DNA of 64,000 nucleotides from Hydrangea macrophylla (GCA_033977485.1 CM066988.1:137492859-137556858); one strand, 5' to 3'. Positions 1 through 12,440 are shown, counted from the first letter of the stretch. Notes: generated from the sequence alone by a model not told the origin. Numbers and translations: made by a program.

Positions 1-1010
1 TTAATCTCCGAAATATCAGGGGAAGAACATGAACTATCCTTCTTTGAAGGGGAAGGAAGATCAATACTGAGAAGTTTTTCTATCCTGACAATGGTGAGGT
101 CTGGATTGTTATATCTAGCCCACCACCAGACTTGTATTTTCTGCAGAGAGTCCAAATATGGGAGGGAGAATTTTGAAGAGAAAATTCCCATTTTAAGATC
201 CAAGGAATAGAAAACTCGAGAAAGAAGTAGAACAGAGGATTGTCACTTCTACCTGGTAAATTCTTCTTTTTATATAGTTGGAAGCAACAATTTACTTCGT
301 GAGGAAGGATCTCAAGTTCAGGATCATGCTTAAAAATCCAAAAAAAGAACCATGGAGGAATATCAAAATTGAAGTTCTTATTAAACTAAAAGTACCATGC
401 GTGTTTAAACAATGGATTTTGAATCAATAAAGCTTTATCCCAAGCTTTCTGGAAATCATAGAAATTATAAGTCTTACAATCACCAGGGGAAGAACTTAAA
501 AGCTTTCTTTCTTTAGATAAATCAATTTCCCAATCATACGAGGAAAGGATTCTGGCTATAAACATTTGAGAAAAAGGCTGGCAACTTGCCTCCAGTATAT
601 TTGTGTTCTATTTTAACAGAACCAGCGTCAATGAGAATACTTTCGTAATATCTTCTAGAATTTCCATTGGTTGTTTTAGGATAAAACCACTCATTAGGAA
701 TGTCAAAATAATGAGCAGCAATATCTTTTGGCAGTTTAACTGCTTCTTCATTGTTGTTTAAAACAGTGTAGGCCAAAGTTTAACTTTGTCAATTGGATCT
801 GAAAAAGATATAACTTTCAGGGACAGGGTTGGTATAACCATGGGCTTTACCTTTTCCTTTATTCCTGGAATTATGATAATCAGGGTGTCTTCCACCTTTG
901 TGACCTTCAGGGGTATAACCTCTGAAGTTAGGCCTCATGATTTGTCTGCAGGAATTCGCGGGTTAGGAAGTCAGGGAGAGAATTTGTACTTCCTTTTATG
1001 TAGTCAATTT
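1..1010 (-). pseudogene. 3' tail of the pararetrovirus-like insertion
   Basis: Sequence after RNase H on the minus strand. An 80-codon open segment at 534-776 is followed by open but stop-interrupted sequence to the left edge. It is rich in Trp, Phe and Tyr and has no integrase HHCC or DDE motif. Its role in the family is unknown to me. It is listed because it keeps coding character and belongs to the same insertion. Confidence 0.4.
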
Positions 1011-1019
1011 TAAAATCAA

Positions 1020-2441
1020 AAGTATATAGAATTCCTTGCCATCTAGCGAATATTTGTTTTCAGGCGATGTTTTTAACATCTTTTGTAAGAACATCTTTGG
1101 CAGCTCTGCAATCTACTCTTATTAAAAATTCTTGGTTGAGTAGATCACCTTCAAATTTGGTGACACATAAAACAATTGCCAAGATTTCTTTTTTAATGGT
1201 AGAATAGTTTTTCTGGGCTGATTTCTAATTTCCTGAAGTAAAGCGAACCAACCGTTCAGAGTTATTAACCCTCTGTTTTAGAATTCCACCGTATCCCAAA
1301 TCTGAAGCATCTGTTTCTATAATTTTAAAAGCATTAGGAATCGGAAGGCATAAACATGGTAAAACTTTGACTTTTGCCATGATTCTTTTAACTGCTTCAG
1401 TATGAACTTTAGTCCATGGAGGGGGAATCTTTTTCAGTCTGTCATATAAGACTGCTGAATCCTTATAAAGGTTTTTATAATATTCAGAAATATAATTTAA
1501 ACTTCCAAGAAACCTTTGAAGTTGTGTTTTGTCTTTGATCTCATCTGGAAATTTTTCTGCAAAGACAATGGCTCTATCAATTAGAATAATTGTTCCTTTG
1601 TTTATGTGGTGGCCAAGAAACCTCACATTTGTTTGAAATAATTTTATCTTCTTGGCTGAAACAACTAAACCATTTTTCTGGATTATTTTATAAAATATAT
1701 CCAGGTGTTTCCAGTGTTTTTCAATAGATGGAGAGTAAATTAACATATCATCTATATAAATAATACAGAAATCAGAGTAAGGATTAAAAATATCATTCAT
1801 AATATTTTGATACTCTGAAGGGGCATTTTAAGACCGAAAGGCATAACATTACACTCATAATGTCCAAATGGAACATTAAAAGCAGTTTTATACCTATCAT
1901 TCTCCGCCACTTGAATTTGCCAATATCCTAATTTCATATCGAATTTTGAGAATATCGATGCTTGGCAAAGTCGGTTTAGTAAATCCTTTTTATTCGGGAT
2001 TGGATACCGAATCCATTTAAGAACAGTATTAAGAGGTTTGTAATTTATAACAAGTCTAAGAGCACCTCTTTCAATTTCTTCATTTTTGTTCACATAAAAA
2101 GCAGAATAACTCCATGGGGATTTACTTTTTCTGATAAGTTTTTTGTCCAATAAACCCTATATTTCTTTCTTACAAAATTCCATCAAATCTTTACTCATTT
2201 GAATAGGACGTGCTTTTGTTGAAATCTTTTTCTCATTAAAATCCTTTTCATATGGTAAAGAGACAATATGTTTTTTCCTATGCCAAAATGCATTGGGATG
2301 TTCAGAATAAATATTGTCTTCTAAAGTTTTTTGGAATTTTTCAATCTTTATTTTTAAATTTGTTTGAGAAAGTTGTTCACTGATTCTTTTGTGTACTAAC
2401 TCCTCTTTTATTAAACAAATTTGTTTTTTTTTTAAAAACAA
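1020..2441 (-). pseudogene. Reverse transcriptase-RNase H remnant
   Basis: The polymerase is spread over open segments 2157-2441, 1797-2150 and 1225-1800. An in-frame stop lies at about 2151-2156 and a frameshift at about 1.80-1.83 kb. Recognisable pieces are the substrate-binding part SKFDMKLGYWQIQV, the fingers phrase YPIPNKKDLLNRL, the catalytic YIDD box at about 1.74 kb, LGHHI and the connection region. The RNase H start (ETDASDLGYGG) is near 1.3 kb. RNase H continues out of frame with stops to about 1.02 kb. The product would be non-functional. Confidence 0.8.
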
Positions 2442-2802
2442 TCTTTTCTTTTAAAGAATGAATTTTTGTTTCTAAAGGTTGATGAAATTTAAACAGAATT
2501 TCCTCATCCATTAATCTTGTCAGTAGGCCTTCCTTAGTAACTGTAAATGGCCTAATGAGAGATAAGAAAGGAGCTCCCAATATAACTGGTTGGTTAAGAG
2601 ATTTAACCAATATAAAAGTAGTTGGAATGCAAATTCCTTTGTTGCAAACATATGCCTTAGGAATTTTGTATTTAATATCTAATCTACTTCCATTTGCAGC
2701 ACTAAGGTTCTGGGTAGTTTTTTCAAAATACTTGAGAGGAACTAATCCTTCTTTTATGCAGTTCATATCTGCACCAGAATCTAATAAAGCAATGGTATCC
2801 AA
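2377..2802 (-). pseudogene. Retropepsin-like aspartic protease fragment
   Basis: An open segment whose N-terminal part reads LLDSGADMNCI, the catalytic D-S/T-G signature of retroviral-type aspartic proteases, followed later by the hydrophobic phrase PVILGAPFL that matches the second conserved part of such folds. The family cleaves the viral polyprotein. The segment runs out of frame at a T-run near 2.43 kb, where the reading shifts into the next open segment (2157-2441) that leads to the polymerase. Confidence 0.7.
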
Positions 2803-3107
2803 GAGAAAATCTTCTCCAATGACAATAGAGACTTGAGTATACCATTTTTTATGAATGACCTTTTCAACAGAGAATATTCATGTTTCTTCTACAAAGCCTT
2901 TTGGATAATCATCTTCTTCATTAATTATCTTTTTACCTTTGTCTAAAGACTAAAAAGTATCTTCAGGAATAAAATTCTCTTGTTCAAGAACATCAACTCT
3001 GGATTTTAAATCTCGAATAGAACCTTTTAAATCATTTATTTCTTCCTGTAAATTTTTTAGCAGAGGGAATACTATTTTTTGATTTATTAGCTTTAATGGT
3101 GACTCTG

Positions 3108-4560
3108 CTAACCACATTTATAAACTTCACTTTCTTTTTGATAAAATTCTTTCTGATTCCTTGGAGAACCTTCTCCTTCTAAGAATTTCATGTATTGCAT
3201 GATAACTTTTTTCTTTTCTTCGGGATCAGTGATTTTATCAATAATTTGTAAAATTAATCCTTCTTGAGCAGATATGGTATTTATACTCAAGCCATTTGTT
3301 TGTAAAATACTTTCATAAAAATCAATTTTTTCTTTACAATGATCAGAACATCCTACTTCTTCTTCTTCTTCTTCTTGTTCTTCTATGATTTCATTTACAA
3401 CTTCTTCATTTTCTGAATCTCCATAAATTTCTTCTAATGATATTTCTTCTTCTTCACTTAAAAGCATGATGGAGATCAATTGATTTTTAAAATCATTATC
3501 AATTTCTAAAGCATTTATTTTTTGTTTCACCTTACATTGGCTTTTATAATGACCTGGTTTTCCACATTTAAAACATATAGGGATTTTTCCTTTTCCTTTT
3601 ACCTTAGGTTTCCCTTTAGGCCTTGGTTGGGATTTTCCCTTTGGTTTGGAGTACCGGGTAGTACTTGTTTTGGGTTTTGAAAACTTTCTTTTAAAAGGTT
3701 TTATGGATTTCCTTTCAGGTGTACCCATATCATAACCCAATTGTTTACAGAAATCTCCCAATTCTTTATCTCTAGAATTTCTTTCCTTTTTCATTTGTTT
3801 TCTTAATTTTATATCATTACAAAGAGCTAATCCTTCATAATTTATTTCACTGATTAATTCTCCGTAAGTAAATGAATCATAAGGAATTAAATTATTATTT
3901 TTCTGCCTTATCCTTATCCTAATCTTTTCCAGCAAAAAGAGCAGGCAGTCCAACAATAAATCTTTCTTTCCAGAAATCCTGATTAGCATCACTCCTATAC
4001 ATTAATCTGGATAAGAAAACATCTTTATACCATTTGAACTGGGCTAAAGTAGGACATTTGATTAACAAATCTCTTCCTCTTTCTAGAACCTGAGAAATGT
4101 CTCCTAAGAAACGGAAGGTTATAGCAATTAAAAGAGAAACTACAGCATTTGGGATGGGATTCCCATTTCTTCCTAGAATAGGGTTTCCATCTTCCTCTGT
4201 TTTAACAGCATTTATTATCTCATCTCTTTGAGCCTGGGTTAAGAATTGGTTCCACCATCCATGAAGTTGCCCAGAAAATCCGGAGATAAGTAAATTTACT
4301 ACTATAACTTCTGGATTTGGATCATTTATTCGAACTCTTATAGCACTAGCAGCCATAGCCATATGCTGGAGGATTTTAATGACTTGGTGATCAGACATTC
4401 CATCAATATTCCATTCATAAATGGAATTTCCATTGTATTGCATTGGATTGATGGTTGGTCTTTCTTCAAACTGAAGATCAATAGGGGAAGGTCTTGGATA
4501 ATAATTCTGGGTTTTAACCGTCGAATTAATAAATTGATTTTCTAAGGCAACAATATCCAA
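3108..4560 (-). pseudogene. Capsid/Gag-like region with CCHC zinc knuckle
   Basis: Two overlapping open segments (3919-4560 and 3108-3992) lie in different frames, with a frameshift at about 3.92-3.99 kb. The first has a capsid-like helical domain with the phrases GNSIYEWNIDG and LHGWWNQFL. The second carries a basic Lys/Arg/Pro-rich stretch and then the knuckle CFKCGKPGHYKSQC at 3534-3575, followed by a strongly acidic Glu-rich segment. Basic RNA-binding tract, CCHC knuckle and acidic tail in this order are known from plant pararetrovirus coat proteins. It would have packaged the pregenomic RNA. It precedes the protease segment in the same orientation. Confidence 0.7.
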
Positions 4561-4935
4561 ACTTTTTCCTTCTGAGGATATCTCATTTTCTTCTTCTTTA
4601 TGAGATATAGCATTACATTGTATTTTATTCTCATCTTTAGTTCTTGATGAAGAAGGTTCAGGATTTTTCTTATTTTCATTCGATTTTTGTTCCTGAACTT
4701 TTTCTATTTTAACTATTGGAGTTTCTTTAGCAGTATTCCATTTAGTTTTTAAAATGTCTAGAAACTCTGCATTGTTAGGGCCTAGGGGGTTTTACTAAAG
4801 GCTTCTGCCATACATTGGTCCTAACCTGTTTAAGTTTAGGTAAGGCTGAAGGGAGAGTAGATGTTTCAACTTGATCTATTGCAAGTTGATGTTTTATCAG
4901 ACTTACATTATTCTCAATTCTGCTTCCTTGTCTAC

Positions 4936-5565
4936 CTAGAGATTGTAAGAAGACATTTGTAAAATTAAGTTGTTCTTGTAAACTACTTGTTTCTTCTTTT
5001 GTTGCACCATCGCTCTTCTAGGTGATTCAGGAGCTATATCCTTCTTGATAGGTGAACACTTAACTTTATCATTATTTTCTTTACTTCTAACATATATGTT
5101 TCCATTAGGAGGATGAATACTCTCATAATTTTCTCCAGAAGGACATAAGATCCATTTTCTTAAAATAGGATCAAGACTTGTATTGGTATTAATGCTTTTC
5201 GAAAGGTGCCATTTTAGCCACTTAAAATAAGGAATATGTTTTTTAACAATTTTCAAGTAAACAAGAAACTGTTCTTTGAAATTGTTTTGTTCTTCTTCAG
5301 AAAATGTTTTTAACATTAATCTGTTTTCCTTGTTTTTTGGTCTAAGATAATCTTTATTTAAAAGATCTCTGTTTATTTCAAATTCTGAAATAGCATTAAT
5401 AGAATACCCTCTTGATAGTGAACTTTCATCTCCACTATCATTATAATAGATGACCTTAGGGATTTGGGACTCAGTAGTTTTTTTAATTCCTTGAATAATA
5501 AGGTTGTTAAACTCATTCATAGGCTCTTGGGGGGGGGATGGAATGATAAGGTTGTTTAAACTCAT
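4936..5565 (-). pseudogene. Upstream open segment of the pararetrovirus-like insertion
   Basis: A 209-codon open segment lying just upstream of the capsid-like region on the same strand. It is rich in Lys, Asn and Glu, has no transmembrane stretch, and contains no motif I recognise (no clear viral movement-protein signature). The interval between it and the capsid-like frame (about 4561-4935) is low-complexity, Glu/Lys-rich coding-like sequence broken by stops. It may be the linker of the original polyprotein or its N-terminal part. Its start lies in a short direct repeat at 5.5 kb, so the true N-terminus is probably missing. Confidence 0.5.
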
Positions 5566-5672
5566 TCATAGGCTCTTTTCCCCCGGCGGGGGGAATGAAT
5601 CAATGCACTCCATGGAATGCATTAACTGTATGGTACCACATAATGAGTCAGTAGTACCATGGAGTGCACTAG
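5496..5672. repeat. Short direct and inverted repeats at the insertion boundary
   Basis: A segment of about 30 bp ending in CATTCATAGGCTCTT occurs twice (about 5500-5528 and 5548-5577), separated by a run of nine G. It is followed by CCCCCGGCGGGGGG and then by an inverted repeat, TGCACTCCATGG at 5604-5615 against CCATGGAGTGCA at 5657-5668. Such repeats mark the upstream end of the virus-like block and may record the integration or repair event. Confidence 0.6.
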
Positions 5673-6282
5673 TTCAATTTTGGAGGTTTTTAAGTCAATT
5701 TTCATTGCAACCTATATTGGACAACATGATCTCATCTTCAAAGAGGTTGAACCCACTTCTCTCACAAAAGAGTGGCAAAAGTGAACCTTACCAAGTTCAA
5801 TCAGCACAAGACAAGTCCAAACACTACGTAAAGAAGGAAAAAAAAAAATTTCTGATTGCAAATTTTAACCAAATAGAAAATCTGTTGATCAACAAGAAAT
5901 GGTTTCAGCACATCTAACATGAAAAACATGTACAGTAAAAAAAAACAGCAAGGCTAAATATGCAATTACCAACAAGAAAAGAATTGAAGTACTCATACCT
6001 TATAATCGCCAAACACAGTGCAAAGAAGTCAAAAGTTTTTCAGTGTTACAACTCCCTCGTTTAGTGGGCCAAAACTAATACATCTTCCGATCCGCAATTA
6101 TAAAGTATGAAATAATACATGGATCAGTATGCATTTCTATCACCCTATGAAAAGTACGTGATTTTCTGGGTAAGGATCATATGAACTGATCTATGGCATT
6201 ACCATCTTAGTTACAGAACAGAAAGATAGGAGATAATCCACCACATTCGCATAAACGCCGTAAAGTCCAAATCTATGAACTT
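5673..6282. other. Intergenic spacer, insertion to BSD2 3' end
   Basis: AT-rich sequence with no gene recognised. It includes the presumed 3' UTR of BSD2, which is read leftwards from 6283. No clear terminator can be assigned by eye. Confidence 0.5.
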
Positions 6283-8609
6283 TTAATCTTCAAATGAGCT
6301 CAAGTATCCACCGACAAAGCCAGCTCCATTACAGTTCCCACATAGTATCTCTTTTTTCCCTCTGCAAGGGAAAAAAAAAAAAAAAAAGAAACAAAAAACA
6401 AACATCAACAAAGATTGCTGCGGCGGAAGCCCTTGTGGGACAGGGTGCTATGCATATTCCACAAAAAGCCATGTACTGTAATTTTCTAAAGGGATAGTAA
6501 AATTGTTAAATAAAAAAAACGTGGTTTTAATATCAGATAATCAAATAGTGCATGGGAGTTGCTAATATACCCACCAAATTTCTCTCTACACCTGCATGTA
6601 CAACGAGATATGCTGCGTATACTCCTTCTTACTGCATAATGTGGTTGAAAAGAGAAATTGGGTGGGTGTATTTTTAGCAGCTCTCATAGTGCATCCCTTG
6701 TGCCTAAAACTCTGTGTACGTAATGAACAACGGGGCATGGAGATTTGCAGACGCCAACTTGAATATTCTCAAAGCTACAATTTGATACTAGGAAGATACT
6801 TTAGCAACGTTGGTTGCATTCAATTATAAAACCGTCAAAAGGAAATGTAGCAATATGAGGAAGAGGAACATATCAACATGATGGTGATGCTATGCCGGTT
6901 TATTAAAAAAATTTAAATAGCCAATTCTTCATTGACAAGGGCATCCAGATCTAATAGCAATGGACATCCTGTTTGATGGTTATTATGTTCATAGTTATGA
7001 GGATACACCATAAAGTTTTGCAATTATTACCTACATTCTGGAAGTGAGAAACCAAAGAAGTAAGAAGCCCTGTTCTTTCAGAGCAGTTATGAATACACAA
7101 TTTATCCCGCAATACAAATTGCAGTGAAAGATCTCCATTCTGAAATATAGATAAGTTCACAGAAATGAAGTATCTAATTCTAGTTTTCCCTTGACAAAGA
7201 AGTAGGAACTTAGTTTCATTACTGAATCGATTCATAATTTCAGCCAACGTGTTCCAGTTCCTCTAAAAAAAATCCTAATACAGTTTTGCGATTTCATAAC
7301 AATTACAATCAACCTCGCACTATATCTTCTCAGATAGTGGTGTTAAGATTATAATCAGAATGATACAAATACCAGTATTATATTATGTAGTTCAACATTC
7401 AATGCATAGGAGGATAGCAGAAAACACACACGTATACCTGCAAAGCCAACATAATCCACCAGCTTTAAACTGTCCATTGAAGTGATCTACAGAATTAACT
7501 CCACTGCCTACGCACTGTTTACACAATATAATACCTGGTTGGTTTCGAAGACAAGAAACTCTATAAGCTGAGAATTGGACATAATGTGTGTCAAGACTAG
7601 GAAAAACTTCAACCCAAGCACTCGGGGTAGAGATTTCACAAAAAGCTCATAATGATAGCATTCACAGATCCAAAAATATCTAGACTTTAATCTGCATAGT
7701 GATCTGGAAACTCAAAGAAAACATAGGATGAAAATGAAACATATCTGCCTAACAAACATAGATGCATTTCAAGCACTATGTTAACTCTTAAATTACATAA
7801 AGCAATGTGTCAGTATAATATGTTGAAATACTTTCTACCTTCAACCATGCATTACATCTCTCTACAACACCAACTTAGCAAGTGTTCTGTCAGGCCAGAA
7901 GGGCATATGGAGCAAAAGTGGTTCAGGAAACTATTTGCCAGCTTCCCAGAAAGAGCTACACTGATGACCAATGAGTTGACGGATTTTTAAGACATACCAG
8001 TTCATTCAACCCTATATGGCTATATTTATAGGTGTAAAAAAAGATTAAGAGACTTTTGTATTAAGGTTATAAAAGCAATCTCTAAACAGCCTAAGTTCAC
8101 CACAAAAAATGTAAATATAATTGCAGTTTGCTGTATCCATGACGAACAAGCACGTGGCATGTTGAGCCTAAAACCCCTCAAAACCACAAAATAAATTCTT
8201 GCAGTGAGGTCAGTTGACTTCCATAATTAGCATAGCAACTGATCAAGTAGTTGCTTTTTATAGAATATATATATATATATATATAATATGTAACTTCCCA
8301 TAGACAGATGGAGTACTCCACAATCAAGAAAAATCAAGCGAGCAACTTCAAAAGTGAAATATCACTTGAGATTACATCTTCTACCCTTCTCTTCTCCAAT
8401 GTAAATTATGCCATCTCATTGTCAAGACAAATGTTAAAATGAAACAAAGTGATCTCAGAATTTGCACTCTCACACATTTTCGAGCTCGGATTCAGCGGCG
8501 CATAGAGTTTAACATATTTACTTCAGCATAATGCACCATTTCACACTCTCAAAAATTAATTTAAGTGATAAATTTGAAATGTTCAATCTCAAAATCGGAA
8601 TCGAGAGAG

Positions 8610-8663
<54 letters not shown>

Positions 8664-9761
8664 AAAGTCACCAGGTACCCATGAATTTGCTTACCATTTC
8701 CATCACAATCAGCACATATTAAGGTACTGGACTTGGTGCTTTGGTTGCTATCTGTAGCCTATAAACCAAAATGAAAGCAAATTTGAAATTAAGGAAAGAA
8801 CTTCAAACTATAACGCAGTCTAGAAACCCCTAACGTCAAACTAAACTAAGTCGTCAATCGCATCCTGCTTCTTATCTATGCTAAAGTCCAAGAATCTCTA
8901 CAGTCTTTATATACATTCATTTATCTATGCATAGATAGTCAATACTCATTATACAGCGATGACAAGAGGTCTCTTTTCCAGTTGATGCCTTGATGAAACC
9001 ATTAGACAAATTTTCCTCGTACCCATTGATTTAGTAGGACATCGAACTTTTTCTTAGATGCATGATGCATCATTTCTGTAGATATCATTTCTTGTCTCCC
9101 ACTTGGTTTATAGACTTAGCGTTATAAACTATGCATAAGATAAGGGGAAATTCTATTGGCACCCACCTACTTTAGGAGCTGTTTGATTGTCCTTGAAAGC
9201 AATAATTGCATTCTATCTTTTTTATAGAACTTTACAAAAAAAGATAGTGAGCTTGAATGGTTCCATTTAGAAATAGGATGCTGAAATGATGCTTGCAATC
9301 ATAAATTTTGACATTCTAGAAAAATGTAGAAATGGCCATATAAGAAGAAATATGGTGAAATTTTCTATTTTTATAAATGAAGTCATTCATGGTGATGATT
9401 TTGCTTCAAGATTCAATATGAAGTCTGAATGAAACTATTCAAATTCAGGTGTCAACCAAACAGGCGTTACTGAATTTTTCCATTACATTTCTACCCATAT
9501 ACAAAATGACATAAAAGGACAAACAAATATAAGCTATCTCAAAATAAAAAATAAAAAAATTGCTCTCTACAGTCTACACCTACCTCTACAAAACATTGAT
9601 GTGTATATATATATATATATATGTACATTGCTTTCTTTTCAAAAATGAGACAATTGGCCTCAAAAATGGGAGGGGCAATAGGCTTAGCAGAACTTCATTG
9701 CCATAGAATTGCTGCTTTCCAACATTTAAAAATCAATCACGTTTTATTCCATGTATTCCGC

Positions 9762-9819
<58 letters not shown>

Positions 9820-11086
9820 CAGAGAGAGAGAGAGGTGGTTGATTTTAATATGTTGTTGTGGTGATGTCTCATGATGACGCTAATGAAGACGTAGAGGAGA
9901 AATTTTGCAGATTGATCAGTAAAAAATTGAAACTTTCACAGGCTTCAAAGGCCAAACAGTTCCCTTTGATCATTTTTTATTCGATGCTTCACCAACACTC
10001 ACAGTCTTTACAATCTAGATCAACAAGGGAGAAATTTTATTTTAGGTCATATGTAATGAGGAAGATTGAGAGTGAAAGAAGTAGGGTGTAGAGAGTAATA
10101 AGGACTGACAACTGCAAACTTTTTAGGGTTAGGGTTAGGGTTATTTTGGGGAAGGGTGGTGGGTATATATAGTACTTTGTCTTAATATTGAAATTAAAGT
10201 GGTAGGTGTAGAGAGTAAGTGGGTATACTGAGTAAAATAGGTGTGGGTAAATAGAATTGCCCTAAGATAAGTCATGGAAGGTCAAAAACGTCCTTCTCTG
10301 CTTAAATCACTTCATAGGCAGGCATATGGTTCATATCACATTTTCATCAAGCACTATGGTGATAGCAAAAAGCACTTTCCTCTTCAATTTTCCTAAAGCC
10401 GTTCATCAAAATGATAAACAAAAGAGATTTTTGGCCATTGTTTGGGATCCTACTTCCATCGCCCACCCGAACTCCATGAATTTCTTCTTTTTTTTAAAGG
10501 AAAAAAAAAAAAAAAAAAAAAAAAGAAAAAGAAAATTAAGATAAATAATGAACTGTGCATTAGCTTGGCTTATTATGGAAAACCATTGATTCTGAGACAT
10601 CTCTTGTAGTCCCAACTCAGATCTCCTAAACATTAACAAATGAGTGTGAGAACTTAAAAACTTAGTCCAAGTATTTTACACATTGAGAGTTCATATTAAG
10701 GCCAAATAAATAAATTCAAAATTTAGAATCAATAAGTCATTCAATCGGGAAATAAAAGAAGGCAAAACTCTGACCTTCACCTCCAAAGCTTGGAATTTAA
10801 CATTCTTACAGTTGTGAGTTACATCATTGGCGCAAAGAACCTTCCGAGGAGTAGAATTACCACCAGTAATAAGCCCTAAAAACAATAGATAGCAATCCGT
10901 TACACCCAGAAAAGAAGTTTGCACTACATATATATATATATATAAGAAATACAAATGTATGCAGGTGCAATGGTGCATATAGAGAATTCAAGAGACTATG
11001 GAGTTTATATATATATATATATATATACCTGGTTTGTTATGGGGCTTGAATGAAGTGAGAGGTGAGAAACACAGAGAGTTGGCCAT
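6283..11086 (-). CDS. BSD2: BSD2-type chloroplast DnaJ zinc-finger chaperone
   Basis: Five exons on the minus strand: 11086-11029, 10875-10775, 8758-8695, 7534-7438 and 6361-6283, joined in frame at GT-AG junctions to give 132 residues. The N-terminus MANSLCFSPLTSF is a typical plastid transit peptide. Four CxxC modules follow: CADCDGNG (68-75), CKQC (79-82) with GSG, CWLCRGKK (103-110) and CGNCNGAG (114-121), the DnaJ-type zinc-finger pattern without a J domain. The Arabidopsis and maize BSD2 proteins have the same length and layout; the family stabilises Rubisco large subunit folding intermediates in the stroma during Rubisco assembly. The start is chosen for the transit peptide and frame. 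Introns are long (about 0.9-2.0 kb) and hold a MITE and microsatellites. The gene is divergent from the DUF3119 gene 2.1 kb away. All cysteines are intact, so it is probably functional. Confidence 0.92.
6561..6680. repeat. Foldback MITE, family A, copy 1 (BSD2 intron 4)
   Basis: About 120 bp with inverted ends: GCTAATATACCCACCAAATT on the left and AATTGGGTGGGTGTATTTTT then AGCAG on the right. A second copy sits in the polygalacturonase gene at 27242-27365 and shares both arms and the loop phrases GAGATATGCTGC/GAGATGCTGCATG and TACTCCT. Confidence 0.75.
8603..8659. repeat. (GA)n microsatellite in BSD2 intron 3
   Basis: A nearly pure GA run starting about 36 bases beyond the donor side of exon 3 (exon end at 8695). 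Confidence 0.9.
9190..9470. repeat. Possible MITE with imperfect inverted ends (BSD2 intron 2)
   Basis: Ends GAGCTGTTTGATTGTCC and CAACCAAACAGGCGTTAC are imperfectly complementary and lie about 280 bp apart in otherwise AT-rich intron. No target duplication could be fixed by eye. Confidence 0.4.
9600..9834. repeat. Compound microsatellite (TA)n ... (CG)n(TG)n(AG)n
   Basis: A TA run at about 9603-9621. A compound tract at 9759-9834 passes from CG repeats (about 8 units) directly to TG repeats (about 17) and then AG repeats. It lies within BSD2 intron 2. Confidence 0.9.
10122..10142. repeat. Interstitial telomere-like run
   Basis: TTTAGGG followed by two further TTAGGG-type units on the plus strand. 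In plants this plastid-gene/telo-box-like motif also occurs in promoters, but here it lies inside BSD2 intron 2. It is too short to be a telomere relic with certainty. Confidence 0.6.
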
Positions 11087-12189
11087 TTTAGAAGAGATTG
11101 AAAATTGTTTTTTGTTTGAGGAGAAAGGACTGAATTTGCAAACTACGAGGTGCCTTTTATGTTGGTATCTATCTATCTATCCGACTACTAAAGCAGAGGC
11201 TGCACAGCAAAGATAAGCTTATAAGCCTCTCTCTCTCTCTCTCTCTCTCAATCAATTGGAGATAACTATTACTCGTATAATACATTTACTAAAGTGCCCC
11301 GGCTTTCAAAATTTTTCCCCAGAAGTGTTTTTCAATATTTGTGATTATAAAATTAGTTTATTTTGATTGATCGATATTAAAATGATTATCTCAGACTTCT
11401 AGTGCCACATAGGTTGAAAAATATTTTTTGAGAAAAAAAATTTCTAAATTTAATTTGCCTCTCCCAGACTCCCAATAAATACGCACAATAATGTATGTAT
11501 ATTTTAGACAAATTGCAATACACAATTAAAATATTGTTTTCATATTCTTATTTTTCCACTTTCCCTTACAAACCACATAAGAAGATATGTCATATGTTTA
11601 CTCTAATGTTTAGGCTAGCTCTATTGTCAAGGTAAAAAGTGTCGTTAAAAATTTTAGTAACACTTTTTTTTTTTATCGTTAAAACTTTTAGCGACACTTT
11701 TGGTTCTAATATTAGCCATTTCTGTTTTGACAATAATATTATCCTAATGTTTATTGAATAATGCTTTGTTTCCCAAATTCAAATCTCAAATCCATATCTC
11801 AAATGATGTGCCACGCCTATTAGATTTTGATTGGAGGATATTGAAATAACCCCACAATGGTCATCGAACCCACTAAATTTTAATTGGTGCCACATCATTT
11901 AAAATAGAAATTTAAAATTTAAATTTTGGAAACATATCATTACTCTTGTTTATTTTATCTCACTAACAAATGAAACCAAATAAAGCAAAGTTTTTTTTTT
12001 TTTTTTTTTTTTTATCACAAGCATATAGTTAATACTTTAAGGAAAAACTTCAAGGTATTGTCATGTTTTTCCTAGGATGTGATTGGTAGACAATTGAGAA
12101 ATCCTCAATGTAAATCACGTGACACCAATGACTATAAATAGCGTGTATGCTGACCTTTATATATTTGTCTATTATAAGAGTTTATTTAG

Positions 12190-12440
12190 GTTAGCTAAAA
12201 ATTAAAAATTAAGTGATGAATTACGGATTTTGAGAAACAAAGTGATCATTTTGTATGATGGAATTGTTTGGGTTAGCTTAAAATTTTAACACTTAAATAA
12301 ATCAACTGAAAAATTAAGTTGAAAAAAGTAGCTTAATATTTCAGCACTTAAAATTTCAGCACTCGGCACATAATATTTCAACTAACCCAAATGGTATTTT
12401 AGCACTTAATATTTCAGCTAACCCTAACGGACTCTAAAAT
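12190..12440. repeat. Internally repetitive AT-rich block
   Basis: The phrases GGTTAGCTAAAA, ATTTCAGCACTTAA and TTTCAGCTAACCC recur in direct and inverted orientation. It looks like a decayed foldback element ending near TAGCTAACCCTAACGG, but the borders are uncertain. Confidence 0.45.

Larger units (their letters stand above)
1..5565 (-). mobile_element. Endogenous pararetrovirus-like insertion (Caulimoviridae-type), degenerate
   Basis: Read on the minus strand from high to low coordinate, this block holds a capsid/zinc-knuckle region, an aspartic protease, a reverse transcriptase and an RNase H, followed by about 1 kb of tail. No integrase zinc finger or DDE core is visible after RNase H, and no LTR pair is seen. 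That order without integrase fits an integrated pararetrovirus better than a Ty3/Gypsy retrotransposon. The reverse transcriptase wording (YPIPNKKDLLNRL, YIDD) resembles petuvirus or florendovirus-type polymerases; this genus-level placement is from memory and tentative. Stops and frameshifts separate the pieces, so the copy is dead. The downstream end runs off the left edge of the window; the upstream end is near 5.57 kb, beside a G/C-run and repeats. An LTR retrotransposon whose integrase was lost is the main alternative. Confidence 0.75.

Noticed and set aside
6951..7247. An exon-like stretch of BSD2 on the minus strand near 7050-7130 (TGCAG before GGATAAATTGTG, Cys-rich translation)
   Set aside because: The true last exon was found at 6361-6283 with the expected CGNCNGAG motif and stop. 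The alternative lacks CxxC spacing and the family ending.
8531..8722. Arg/Glu-rich open segment through the GA repeat
   Set aside because: It is the translation of a microsatellite plus the opposite strand of BSD2 exon 3; the same reasoning removes similar segments at 25.3, 37.4, 44.7 and 59.2 kb.
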